From Chitinophagaceae bacterium (GTDB lineage: Bacteria; Bacteroidota; Bacteroidia; Chitinophagales; Chitinophagaceae), in the NCBI GenBank assembly GCA_947454235.1, contig CANGIY010000002.1, positions 62,001 to 126,000 of the forward strand: a stretch of 64,000 nt of DNA. The letters run 5' to 3'. Position 1 is the first letter of the stretch, and each line of letters opens with the position of its first letter. Of the stretch, positions 1 to 9,754 are shown piece after piece. The translations under genes and the position numbers were made by a program. The notes under the pieces were generated by a model. The model was given only the letters and a program-made list of their open reading frames with translations. It searched no databases and was not told the DNA's origin.

Positions 1-2
1 AA

Positions 3-344
3 AGTATTTCAAAAGGCGAAGCGGTATTAAAAGTGGAAGTTCGTAATGAAATGACAAACCCTTATGGCAATATTCATGGCGGTATGATGAGCCTTGTTAT
101 TGATGAAGCTATTGGATGGGGAGTAGTTTCTATGGATACAGAAACCCATTACACATCACTTACCCTTAATGTCGATTTCCTTTATTCGCTGAAAGAAGGC
201 GAGTACTTGCGCGCACATTCAAAAGTATTAAGGGTAGGTAAGAAAATTATTAATGTTGAATGCCATGTCTATGATATGAACGGCAGAATATTAGCGCGAG
301 GTAATAGCAATCTTATTGCTACGGGCATGGAATTTGTCAATTAA
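3..344 (+). CDS. PaaI-like hotdog-fold thioesterase, 5' truncated by window edge
   Basis: Frame is open upstream of the listed ATG (..SISKGEAVLKVEVRNEMTNPYGNIHGGMMSLVIDEAIG); NxxGxxHGG hotdog motif. Confidence 0.75.
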   Translation, partial: SISKGEAVLKVEVRNEMTNPYGNIHGGMMSLVIDEAIGWGVVSMDTETHYTSLTLNVDFLYSLKEGEYLRAHSKVLRVGKKIINVECHVYDMNGRILARGNSNLIATGMEFVN

Positions 345-437
345 CTTTTAGTTTAAAAACGTTATGGCTTTCTTAAAGTAAGAAAGCCACCAATGCTGTT
401 TTCATGTGTTTGCGTCTTTTTTATAAAAGGTAAACAT

Positions 438-2408
438 ATGAGAAAGGTAGTTATTTTATTGATAATAGTGCTTGGCTATTTTAAGGCAAATGCGGGAAAA
501 ATTAAAGGTGAAGTTATTGACCCCAAAAAACGCGAACCTATAATTAACGCCAAAGTTCAGGCCTTCAAAGATTCGAACCAAAAAGGCGTTACAATTACAA
601 ATATTGATGGAGAATATTTATTTGACTCCTTAGAAGAAGGTACCTATACATTAGTTTATACTCACCCAGAATATAAACAAAAAACAATAACTGGTGTAAT
701 TGTTACGCTTAACGGAGTTGCCGAAATTAATGCGAAGATGTCAAACGGAGATTTGACAGCCGTTGTCGTGTATAGCAAACCATTAATTGCCAATAGAAAA
801 GCTCTTAGAAAAGCCCCGGTTGTTCAAACCGCAGATTTAATAACGACCGCTGCAGGCGTGCGCCAAAGTAAAAGAAGTGGCAGTTTGCTATATAGCGATG
901 GAGGAAGAGGTACAGGCAACGTATTTATAATAGATGGAGTACAAGTTAGGGGTTCAAGCGGTATTATAATAAATAGCAAGACAGAAGAAAGTTATAAGAA
1001 GGTAGAACGTAACGATTTCAAAAACGTGTTGACTGCTCCGGTTTCTACGATGTCAGTAGATGTTGATAGGGCTTCATATTCCAACATAAGACGTTTTTTA
1101 AATGATGACGAGTTACCGCCAGCAGATGCAGTGAGGGTAGAGGAAATGGTAAACTATTTCGACTATACTTACGCCCAACCACAAGGAAATGCTCCGGTGG
1201 CATTCGAGACAAATTTATCAAATTGCCCCTGGGACAGTCAACACCAACTGTTGCACATAGGCATACAAGCAAAAAATGTAAACACAGAAGATATTCCTCC
1301 TTCCAATATCGTTTTTCTTGTTGATGTTTCAGGTTCAATGATGGAGGAAAACAAACTGCCACTGGTTCAAGCTAGTTTGAATTTACTTGTTGATCAACTT
1401 CGTAAGCAAGATAAAATTTCATTGGTTGTTTATGCGGGAAATGCTGGATTGGTCTTGCCTCCAACAGCCGGGGATGAAAAAACCAAAATTAAAAATGCAA
1501 TTAATCAGCTAGTTGCAGGTGGCTCAACAGCCGGCGGAGAAGGTATTTTATTAGCCTACAAAATAGCCTCAGAAAACTTTATAAAAGGTGGTAACAATAG
1601 GGTAGTTCTATGTACCGATGGTGATTTTAATGTTGGGGTTACAAGCAACAGTGAACTGGAAAAGCTAATTGTTGAAAAACGCAAAACAGGGGTGTTTCTT
1701 ACTTGTTTAGGTTTCGGTATGGGTAATTATAAAGACGACCGCATGGAAATGCTGGCTGACAAGGGCAATGGAAATTACAATTATATCGATAATGAATCGG
1801 AAGCAAATAAAACTATGGTTAAAGAGTTTGGCGGAACTATGTTCACTGTTGCCAAAGATGTAAAATGCCAGATTGAATTTAACCCCAATTTTGTGAGTGG
1901 GTACCGCCTGATAGGCTATGAAAACAGGATATTGAACACTGAAGATTTCAAGGACGATGCCAAAGACGCGGGTGACATGGGCGCTGGTCATTCTGTAACT
2001 GTACTTTATGAAATTGTTCCAAAAGGAGTGCAAGACTCCAACCTCCAGTTGGTCGATTCACTTAAATATCAAATACCCTTTAGAGCAACTAATGCTGCCT
2101 CTGCATATGAATTAGCAACTATAAAAATGCGCTATAAAGAACCAGATAGTAATACAAGTAAAGAAGTTAGCCATGTAGTAGCTTACAATATTGATTCCTT
2201 TGAAAATACGAATGACAATGTTCGATTTTCCACTGGAGTTGCAATGTTTGGTATGTTAATGGGCGACTATTCTAAACTTGGCTCAATGAATTTCAAGCAG
2301 ACAATTAAAATTCTCGAAGATTGTGAGCACAAAGATGAATACCGCAGTGAATTACTCAAATTAGCTGGAAAAGCGTCGAAACTAAGAAAAGCAGTAGTAA
2401 AAAATTAA
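438..2408 (+). CDS. vWA domain protein with N-terminal carboxypeptidase-regulatory-like domain, TonB-plug-like segment and YfbK-type C-terminus
   Basis: Likely start at 438 (MRKVVILLIIVLGYFKANAG signal peptide); KGEVIDPKKREPIINAKVQA; VFIIDGVQVRG; MIDAS DVSGSMM; YEIVP.. Confidence 0.8.
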   Translation: MRKVVILLIIVLGYFKANAGKIKGEVIDPKKREPIINAKVQAFKDSNQKGVTITNIDGEYLFDSLEEGTYTLVYTHPEYKQKTITGVIVTLNGVAEINAKMSNGDLTAVVVYSKPLIANRKALRKAPVVQTADLITTAAGVRQSKRSGSLLYSDGGRGTGNVFIIDGVQVRGSSGIIINSKTEESYKKVERNDFKNVLTAPVSTMSVDVDRASYSNIRRFLNDDELPPADAVRVEEMVNYFDYTYAQPQGNAPVAFETNLSNCPWDSQHQLLHIGIQAKNVNTEDIPPSNIVFLVDVSGSMMEENKLPLVQASLNLLVDQLRKQDKISLVVYAGNAGLVLPPTAGDEKTKIKNAINQLVAGGSTAGGEGILLAYKIASENFIKGGNNRVVLCTDGDFNVGVTSNSELEKLIVEKRKTGVFLTCLGFGMGNYKDDRMEMLADKGNGNYNYIDNESEANKTMVKEFGGTMFTVAKDVKCQIEFNPNFVSGYRLIGYENRILNTEDFKDDAKDAGDMGAGHSVTVLYEIVPKGVQDSNLQLVDSLKYQIPFRATNAASAYELATIKMRYKEPDSNTSKEVSHVVAYNIDSFENTNDNVRFSTGVAMFGMLMGDYSKLGSMNFKQTIKILEDCEHKDEYRSELLKLAGKASKLRKAVVKN

Positions 2409-2448
2409 AATGCATCTCATACCCTGTCAAACATAGGTTTTAAAAGTT

Positions 2449-2498
2449 AGCTCCGGTTCATTTTTTCTCTTTAGAATGAATGCAACCGGAGTTGTTTC
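2449..2498. terminator. Hairpin between convergent genes
   Basis: ctccggtt (2451-2458) pairs with aaccggag (2484-2491), followed by ttgttt. Confidence 0.45.
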
Positions 2499-2512
2499 AA
2501 TAATCTGTGGTC

Positions 2513-3694
2513 TTAGCCTGCAATATCCATCAAATACCTTTCTAGTTTCTCGCTCACTGCATCCCAGTCAAAGCGGGAATGAATGATATCATATCCGGTG
2601 GTTCCGGTAGAGCGACGCAATGCTTCAGATTCTAACAATGCGATCACCGACTGAGCAAATGTTTCTTTGTCGGAGGCTAAAAATGCACCGTCCCCACTTG
2701 AAATACCTAGCCCCGCAAAACCTATATTTGAACAAACAACAGGAATACCCATTGCCATAGCTTCTAAAACTTTGTTTTGTGTACCTGCACCAAACCTTAG
2801 TGGCGCAACCACCACATCAGCTGAATCGTACATTGAAGCAAGGTCTTCAACAAAGCCCGTAACTTCAACGTAATCACACTTCAAGTCTAATACCCTGGGT
2901 ACAGGACGCTGTCCGGCTATAATGAATTTAACGTCAGAGAATTGTTTTTTAATAATCGGCAGAACATCTTGTACGAAGTAAACGACAGCGTCAACATTAG
3001 GTGCATAGTCCATATTACCTGTAAACAAGATTCTGGAACAACCGGAATAATCGTGGTTTTTAGCCTTAAAGGTCGTGGTGTCAACGCCATTAGGTAGCAA
3101 TTTCAGGTTGGTAAGCCTATGTTGTTGCTGCAGATACGTTAAGTCTTCTGAAGAACACACGAGTCCCAAGTTGTATTTGCTTAAAATGGGTTCATATTTG
3201 AGGACTCTTCTTTGCTCCATATTTTCAAAAATGGCACTTAAGAAACCCCGCTTCACATTTTTCCTGCGCTCCCAATACAGTGAAAATGCATCAGGTAAGT
3301 CCAAAATACGCGGCAACCCATTCATGTCTTTCATGTATGGCGACATGCGCAGGTGTTGCACATGGGCAGCGTCAAATTTGACTCTCTGTGTCAGTTCAGT
3401 TAAAGCAGCCTGCATTTCAGACGAGTTGAAATACAACACCTGAAAAGGTTCTGGTCTATATAGTCCTTTGAGGCACTCAACCGCGCTTTTCCATTTTGGC
3501 TGATAAACAAAATGTACTTCTTTAAAATACGGCTCGAGGTCTTTTTTGTATTGGAGGTCTTCTTCAGTTTGTGCGAAAGTAAGCAAGTAAAGCTCATGCC
3601 TTTTATACAACCTTTTTGCCAGATTGTAGATTTTAAGCTTATCGCCCCTGAAAGGTGGATAAGGCACCCTGTTTGCAAGAAAAAGGATTTTCAA
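2513..3694 (-). CDS. Glycosyltransferase (GT4-like, resembling TIGR03087-type sugar transferases)
   Basis: MKILFLANRVPYPPFRGDKLKIYNLAKRL; GTQNKVLEAMAMGIPVV. Confidence 0.8.
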   Translation of the reverse strand: MKILFLANRVPYPPFRGDKLKIYNLAKRLYKRHELYLLTFAQTEEDLQYKKDLEPYFKEVHFVYQPKWKSAVECLKGLYRPEPFQVLYFNSSEMQAALTELTQRVKFDAAHVQHLRMSPYMKDMNGLPRILDLPDAFSLYWERRKNVKRGFLSAIFENMEQRRVLKYEPILSKYNLGLVCSSEDLTYLQQQHRLTNLKLLPNGVDTTTFKAKNHDYSGCSRILFTGNMDYAPNVDAVVYFVQDVLPIIKKQFSDVKFIIAGQRPVPRVLDLKCDYVEVTGFVEDLASMYDSADVVVAPLRFGAGTQNKVLEAMAMGIPVVCSNIGFAGLGISSGDGAFLASDKETFAQSVIALLESEALRRSTGTTGYDIIHSRFDWDAVSEKLERYLMDIAG

Positions 3695-3706
3695 ATGAAC
3701 ACAGCT

Positions 3707-4423
3707 TTAGTTTATACCTGCCGTAAATTTATAACCTATTCCCCTAATTGAATGAAAATGAACAGGGTTTCTACTGTCCTTTTCAAAATATTTCCTGAAG
3801 TTAAGGATGAAATTATCGATAGTGCGGGTAGTAGGGTACACATTATAACCCCACACTATTTGCAATATTTGCTCGCGGGAAACCACCTGACCTTCGTGCT
3901 CAATCAATAGTTTCAATAGTGCGGCTTCTTTCTTACTAAGTTCTTGAGGCTGTCCGTTTTTGTCGGAGCACTCATGGGCTGAAAAATTAATTTTACAACC
4001 TGCAAACTCGTAATTATCGCCAACACTTTGTGGTTCCTTAATCTTTTTGTTTTTGACAATCAGTTTGTCAACACGCAATAAAAGTTCTTCCAGGTTAAAA
4101 GGTTTGGTAAGATAATCATCTCCACCTTTTTTCAAGCCTTCAACGCGGTCGCTGCTTGAGTTTCGGGCACTTAAAAACAAAATCGGCACATCGTTGTGTT
4201 GCATTCTGATGGTTTCACATATAGTAATACCATCAATTTCAGGCAACATAATGTCCAATATAATTAAGTCAAAATATTCGTTTTTTACTGTCTTCAGTAC
4301 AGCCGGGCCAGTTTCAGCAGTTGTAACCTCGTACCCCTCCAGTTCAAGATTGAGCTTAAGTGTTTCTCTGAGGCTTTCCTCATCTTCTGCAACCAATACA
4401 GAAGCCTTTGCGTTTTTCAGCAT
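3707..4423 (-). CDS. OmpR/PhoB-family response regulator
   Basis: VLVAEDEESLRETL receiver, DIMLPEIDG, KPFNLEELLLRV, winged-helix TTRTIDNFILNFRKYFE..RGIGYKF. Confidence 0.88.
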   Translation of the reverse strand: MLKNAKASVLVAEDEESLRETLKLNLELEGYEVTTAETGPAVLKTVKNEYFDLIILDIMLPEIDGITICETIRMQHNDVPILFLSARNSSSDRVEGLKKGGDDYLTKPFNLEELLLRVDKLIVKNKKIKEPQSVGDNYEFAGCKINFSAHECSDKNGQPQELSKKEAALLKLLIEHEGQVVSREQILQIVWGYNVYPTTRTIDNFILNFRKYFEKDSRNPVHFHSIRGIGYKFTAGIN

Positions 4424-4512
4424 GAAAAAAATGTGTTAGACTGCAAAAATAATGACAATATATCGACTACCGAAATTGTACCAGTGGTGCTAATGGTCAA
4501 ACAATTGTAGAA

Positions 4513-5241
4513 TTATGGCATTTTAGGTAATACGAAGGCATCAAGCGAGCTTACACCAATGATATTTTCGCAAACAAAAGCCTCGCCATACTCAACACCG
4601 ATGCGTTTCCCGAAAATCGCATCTCTGCCTTTTATGTTGTCAAGGAAGTTTGACGAAGATATGTAAGTCAGCGGTTCATTTGAATTCGGGTCGTGGAACT
4701 GGCTTTTGTAGCATTTTATTGCGTCCATTTTTTGTTCCATTTCATCAGAAATATCAATAATGAAATGCGGCTCAATATGCCTGTCCTGCATGAAATGAAA
4801 AATGCGTTTTGGGCGCCAGGCCGTTTGTAGTTGACCTTCCCACGTGGTTTCAATTTTAGAGAGCCCGGCGTAAAAACAAGCGTCAGCAATTAAACGACCA
4901 CCTCTTCCATGATCTGGATGACGGTCGGCCAGGCAATTGGCGAGTATGATTTCTGGTCGGTAATACCTTATGTATGAAATCAGTTTGAGCTGGTGTTCCT
5001 CATCGTTTTTGAAAAAACCATCTCTGAACTGCGCATTCCTTCGTTCGTAAACACCCATCATTTTTGCAGCGTTAGCGGCCTCGTTGTATCTGTCGGCGAC
5101 AGTACCTCTGGTGCCTAGTTCGCCTTCGGTCAGGTCAACAATGGCTACCTTGTCTCCTTTTCTGGTATGTTTAATAATTGTTCCGGCACAAGCTAATTCA
5201 ATATCATCGGGGTGCGCTGCAATGGCGAGTATCTTACACAT
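4513..5241 (-). CDS. bshB1: Bacillithiol biosynthesis deacetylase BshB1 (PIG-L/LmbE family)
   Basis: AAHPDDIELACAGTI; DLTEGELGTRG; HPDHGRGGRL. Confidence 0.88.
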   Translation of the reverse strand: MCKILAIAAHPDDIELACAGTIIKHTRKGDKVAIVDLTEGELGTRGTVADRYNEAANAAKMMGVYERRNAQFRDGFFKNDEEHQLKLISYIRYYRPEIILANCLADRHPDHGRGGRLIADACFYAGLSKIETTWEGQLQTAWRPKRIFHFMQDRHIEPHFIIDISDEMEQKMDAIKCYKSQFHDPNSNEPLTYISSSNFLDNIKGRDAIFGKRIGVEYGEAFVCENIIGVSSLDAFVLPKMP

Positions 5242-5452
5242 ATTTTGATTTTTGGGTAATTTATTTGTTCGGGTTTGTGGTGCAAAGGTCTATGAAAGTG
5301 ATTTATAAAAGTACTTTAGTCGTTTGTTTTTATGGCATTGGTTTTAAGAATTGAAATATTTTAACGATTTGCTTCATGAAAAAATACCAAGCGAAGAAAT
5401 AAAAATCCTGTAAAGCTTTCATTAACCTTGGTATTATTCACCTCTTTCAGTT

Positions 5453-5460
5453 TATTTTTG
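5453..5460 (+). promoter_or_regulatory. Putative -7 element TATTTTTG upstream of pfkA
   Basis: Matches Bacteroidota TAnnTTTG; a TTG lies at 5428-5430. Confidence 0.35.
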
Positions 5461-5471
5461 AATATAAATTA

Positions 5472-6449
5472 GTGAGTGTGAAAAACATTGGTATTCTAAC
5501 ATCAGGAGGCGATAGCCCGGGTATGAATGCAGCTATTAGAGCTGCGGTGCGTACAGCATTGTACAACAAGATGAACATCTTTGGTATAAGACGCGGTTAT
5601 CAGGGCATGATTGAGGGCGATATTTTCCAGATGAAAACAACCGATGTTTCGAACATCATTCAACGTGGGGGGACCATCCTTAAAACAGCACGTAGTAAAG
5701 ATTTCATGACCGATAAAGGCATGGAAACAGCTTATAACCAGCTTCTGAGTCACAATATCGAAGGGTTGGTGCTTATAGGTGGTGATGGTACTTTTCGTGG
5801 AGCAGTTAACTTCTTTTCAAGGTATAGTATTCCGGCTGTGGGTATCCCCGGCACTATTGATAAGGATTTAATGGGCACTGATTTTACCATAGGTTTCGAT
5901 ACTGCCGTGAATACTGCTATGGAGGCAATTGATAAAATCAGAGATACTGCTGAAGCCCACGACCGCGTTTTTGTGATTGAAGTTATGGGGCGTGATGCAG
6001 GCTATATTGCATTGAACAGCGGATTGGCTTGCGGTGCTGAAGATATTTTGATTCCTGAAGTGACAACCGACATCAATGCACTGTTACATAAAATAGAGTG
6101 TGATGAAACACGTAAAAAGAACGTTCACATTATTGTTGTTGCTGAAGGCGATGATTACGGTGGTGCCAATAAAGTGCACGAAGCCATTATTAGCCGGTTT
6201 CCGAAGCTTGATGTGAGAACTTGTATTTTAGGGCATATTCAACGTGGTGGTTCTCCTTCATACGCTGATAGGGTACTCGCCGGAAGGATGGGATTTTCGG
6301 CCGTAAATGCGCTGGTAAGTGGCAATACTCAAGTAATGATTGGGGTTATTAACGGAAACATTGTACATACTCCATTTGCACAAGTTGTAAAAGGTGAAAC
6401 TCCGATACCAACCGATATGATTGAAATGATTAAAGTGCTTTCCATCTAA
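5472..6449 (+). CDS. pfkA: 6-phosphofructokinase
   Basis: GILTSGGDSPGMNAAIRA; IGGDGTFRGA; GTIDKDLMGTDFTIGFDTA; VEVMGRDAGY-like region; GTG start. Confidence 0.93.
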   Translation: MSVKNIGILTSGGDSPGMNAAIRAAVRTALYNKMNIFGIRRGYQGMIEGDIFQMKTTDVSNIIQRGGTILKTARSKDFMTDKGMETAYNQLLSHNIEGLVLIGGDGTFRGAVNFFSRYSIPAVGIPGTIDKDLMGTDFTIGFDTAVNTAMEAIDKIRDTAEAHDRVFVIEVMGRDAGYIALNSGLACGAEDILIPEVTTDINALLHKIECDETRKKNVHIIVVAEGDDYGGANKVHEAIISRFPKLDVRTCILGHIQRGGSPSYADRVLAGRMGFSAVNALVSGNTQVMIGVINGNIVHTPFAQVVKGETPIPTDMIEMIKVLSI

Positions 6450-7486
6450 TGCCAGCAGAAACATTTGATGTTCAATTTTCGGGTGCAACGACGCGCTATA
6501 TGTTCGGCGATTCTATTCGATTTATTGAAGAGATAACGCATGGTAAACGTTTGATTTTCATTACAGATGAAAATGTTGCTTCAGTTCATTCCGCGTTTTG
6601 GAATGGAAAGAATAAAATCGTCATTCCGGCAGGCGAGGGAAGCAAGAATTTTACATTGGTTCAATCAGTATTCGAACAGCTCATAGCACTCGAAACCGAT
6701 AGAAAAACAGTATTGTTAGGTGTTGGTGGTGGAGTAGTTACAGATTTTACGGGTTTTGTAGCTTCAACTTACATGAGGGGTGTAGCATTTGGTTTTATAC
6801 CTACTTCATTGCTTGCAATGGTCGATGCTTCGATTGGTGGAAAGAACGGTGTCAACGTGGGACTACATAAAAACATGATGGGTAATATCAGGCAACCCTC
6901 ATTTTTGGCATTTGACACTAAATGGTTATCGACCTTGCCCCGAGAAGAGTGGAGCAATGGTTTTGCAGAGATTATTAAGTACGGCTGTATTTTCAGCGCG
7001 CCGCTTTTTGATCAGTTAAGTGCCCGTGATCTGAATTACTATTTAGAAAACGAAGCGGAGCTGGCATCTATCGTCAGGCAATGCGTTTTGTTTAAAAATC
7101 ATACTGTTATTAGGGATGAATTTGAGACAAATGAACGGAAATTGCTTAACTTTGGTCATACACTAGCACATCCTATTGAGTCGGTTTATGGTTTAGCACA
7201 TGGCAAAGCTGTTGCTATAGGAATGGTTTTCGCATGCCGTCTTTCAGAAATGGTGAATGGACTCGATACATCGGTGGCTAAGATTTTGGAAAATACACTC
7301 GTTAAGTACGAATTGCCACATTCATTCGACTATGATGTTTCCAGAATTGTTGAGATTCTGAAAATGGATAAAAAGAAATCGGGTAGTGCAATTGAATACA
7401 TACTATTGAATCAACTTGGGGAAGGAGTCATTTCCAAACTCGAGCGAACATACATTGAAAACGCGTTGTACTCATGCAAACATTAG
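6449..7486 (+). CDS. aroB: 3-dehydroquinate synthase
   Basis: GVGGGVVTDFTGFVASTYMRGV; PTSLLAMVDASIGGKNGVN; NFGHTLAHPIE; TAATG overlap with pfkA stop. Confidence 0.94.
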   Translation: MPAETFDVQFSGATTRYMFGDSIRFIEEITHGKRLIFITDENVASVHSAFWNGKNKIVIPAGEGSKNFTLVQSVFEQLIALETDRKTVLLGVGGGVVTDFTGFVASTYMRGVAFGFIPTSLLAMVDASIGGKNGVNVGLHKNMMGNIRQPSFLAFDTKWLSTLPREEWSNGFAEIIKYGCIFSAPLFDQLSARDLNYYLENEAELASIVRQCVLFKNHTVIRDEFETNERKLLNFGHTLAHPIESVYGLAHGKAVAIGMVFACRLSEMVNGLDTSVAKILENTLVKYELPHSFDYDVSRIVEILKMDKKKSGSAIEYILLNQLGEGVISKLERTYIENALYSCKH

Positions 7487-8757
7487 TATTGCCTGCGCAC
7501 CTGAAAGGCGCGATAGTAGTACCACCATCAAAAAGTATCACCCAAAGGGCTTATGCTGTTGCGCTTTTGCACAATGGTAAAACCACTATTTTGAATGCAG
7601 GTAATTCAGAAGATGAGTTGGCAGCATTAAATGTGATACAAAAGCTGGGTGCATCGTTGTATTCAATCGATGGCAATATTACTGAAATCCATTCTGAAGG
7701 TGTTTTTCCGATAGCGCGTGAAATAGATTGCGGAGAAAGCGGGCTGGCAGCCAGACTTTTTACACCAATTGCAGCACTTTCCCGTGTTCCTGTAGTAATA
7801 ACCGGTAAGGGTAGTTTGATGAAGCGCCCAATGGAGGGAGTTCAGCAGGCGTTTACTTCTTTGGGCGTCGATTTTTCTGATAATCAGGGTCATTTACCAC
7901 TCACTGTCCACGGTCCAATGCACAGCATGTCATTCAGCCTGAATGCATCTTTTGGTTCTCAGTTGTTGAGTGGTTTGCTATTTGCACTTGCTTTTTCAAC
8001 GAAGGATGTAGTAACAATTGAAGTGGCAGATTTGAAAAGTCGCCCCTATATTGATTTGACGCTTACTATGCTTGCAACTGCTGGCAGACCAATACAGCAT
8101 TTTAACTACACATCATTTCTCATCAATCCAGAGTTTTTTCACGAACCCGAAATTCTAGAAATTAATGTAGAGGGCGATTGGAGTGCAGCCGCTAATTTGT
8201 TGGTAGCAGGTGCAATTTCTGGTGAGGTAAATATCACTAACCTGAATATGGATAGTGCCCAAGCCGATAAAGCCATTTTAGATATACTTGAACAGGCGAA
8301 TGCTGAAGTTGCAATAGGTGAAAATGGTATAACCGCTACCCAAAGCCAGTTGTTACCATTTATTTTTGATGCCAACGATAGCCCCGATTTATTTCCGATC
8401 ATATCTGTACTGGCAGCATTTTGTAATGGGAAAAGCACTGTGTTTGGGCTATCAAGACTAATACATAAAGAAAGCAATCGCCAAAGTAGTATATGTGATA
8501 TGCTTACTGCCTTTGGTATTCACCATGAAATTGATGGCGACCGATTGATGATTGACGGAAATAGAAATGCGGTGTTAAAAACATGTACAGTTGATGGTTA
8601 CAACGACCACCGTATTGTTATGGCAGCAGCAGTAGCGTCGCTGCGCACCATTGATGGTGCCATAATAAGCGACTTTGAGGCTGTCAAAAAATCTTACCCT
8701 GGTTTTTGGAGCGACTTTGAAAAACTGGGAGGTTTGCATAAACTTGTGACCGATTAA
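7474..8757 (+). CDS. aroA: 3-phosphoshikimate 1-carboxyvinyltransferase (EPSP synthase)
   Basis: PPSKSITQRAYAVALL; CGESGLAARLF; DSPDLFPIISVLAAF; DGYNDHRIVMAAAVA. Confidence 0.93.
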   Translation: MQTLVLPAHLKGAIVVPPSKSITQRAYAVALLHNGKTTILNAGNSEDELAALNVIQKLGASLYSIDGNITEIHSEGVFPIAREIDCGESGLAARLFTPIAALSRVPVVITGKGSLMKRPMEGVQQAFTSLGVDFSDNQGHLPLTVHGPMHSMSFSLNASFGSQLLSGLLFALAFSTKDVVTIEVADLKSRPYIDLTLTMLATAGRPIQHFNYTSFLINPEFFHEPEILEINVEGDWSAAANLLVAGAISGEVNITNLNMDSAQADKAILDILEQANAEVAIGENGITATQSQLLPFIFDANDSPDLFPIISVLAAFCNGKSTVFGLSRLIHKESNRQSSICDMLTAFGIHHEIDGDRLMIDGNRNAVLKTCTVDGYNDHRIVMAAAVASLRTIDGAIISDFEAVKKSYPGFWSDFEKLGGLHKLVTD

Positions 8758-8769
8758 ACGTTTTTCAAC

Positions 8770-9753
8770 TTGAATACATTCGGGAAAATCTTTAGGATAT
8801 CAATTTGGGGTGAATCGCATGGAAATGCAGTAGGTATTACCATTGATGGTTGCCCTGCAGGTATAGCTATTTCAGAAAAAGATTTCCTTGAAGATTTAGA
8901 ACGTAGAAAAGGTGGAAGTGCACTGGGTACAACACCAAGAAAAGAGGATGACAACCCAAAAATTTTATCCGGTGTCTTCAAAGAGCACACTACAGGTGCA
9001 CCCATTACAATTGTATTTGAGAATAACAACACCCGTTCATCAGATTACGACGCGCAAAGGGCAATACCTCGTCCCGGTCATGCTGATTTTGTTTTAAATA
9101 AGAAGTTTCAAGGTTTTAATGATTATCGTGGAGGCGGGCATTCTTCCGGTCGCCTGACGGTGGCTTTGGTAGCTGCCGGCGTTATTGCAAAGAAAATAGT
9201 CAGTGAAACAAAAATCAGGGCGCAACTTATTGAGGCAGGTGGTAATCCCAACATCGAAGCAGCGATTCAAAAAGCAATTCAACAACAAGATAGTATAGGA
9301 GGTATTGTTGAATGTTCTGCCGATGGTTTACCTATTGGATTAGGGGAGCCTTTCTTTGATTCAATGGAATCGGTAATAAGTCACCTTGTTTTCAGTGTAC
9401 CTGCTGTAAAAGGCATTGAATTTGGCAGCGGTTTTGAGGCTGCTAAAATGACTGGTAGCACCAACAATGATTCAATAATCAACGAGTCAGGGACTACGTC
9501 TACCAATAATTCTGGAGGAATTAATGGTGGAATTACCAATGGTAATCAATTGTTATTCAGGGTAGTAGTAAAACCAACAAGCAGTACTCCTAAAGAACAA
9601 ACATCGTTCAATTTAGCCACCGGAAATATAGAATCTTTCGCCGTCAAGGGGCGTCATGACCTTTGTATCGCACTCAGGGCTGTTGTTGTTATTGAGGCAG
9701 TAACAGCGATAGCAATAGCTGATTTAAGCTTGCAATCGAGGGCACAACACTAG
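8770..9753 (+). CDS. aroC: Chorismate synthase
   Basis: MNTFGKIFRISIWGESHGNAVG; RPGHADFVLNKKFQGFNDYRGGGHSSGR; TTG start codon. Confidence 0.94.
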   Translation: MNTFGKIFRISIWGESHGNAVGITIDGCPAGIAISEKDFLEDLERRKGGSALGTTPRKEDDNPKILSGVFKEHTTGAPITIVFENNNTRSSDYDAQRAIPRPGHADFVLNKKFQGFNDYRGGGHSSGRLTVALVAAGVIAKKIVSETKIRAQLIEAGGNPNIEAAIQKAIQQQDSIGGIVECSADGLPIGLGEPFFDSMESVISHLVFSVPAVKGIEFGSGFEAAKMTGSTNNDSIINESGTTSTNNSGGINGGITNGNQLLFRVVVKPTSSTPKEQTSFNLATGNIESFAVKGRHDLCIALRAVVVIEAVTAIAIADLSLQSRAQH

Positions 9754-9754
9754 T

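Noticed and set aside
1045-1362. Antisense ORFs inside long genes (e.g. 1045-1362, 40217-40792, 24018-24410, 17528-17944)
   Set aside because: Fully contained opposite well-supported CDSs with no recognisable domains.
5800-5900. pfkA GTIDKD instead of the common GTIDND as evidence of PPi dependence
   Set aside because: GGDG motif and the Gly in PGT are retained, fitting ATP-dependent PFK; a single Asn-to-Lys change is not enough.
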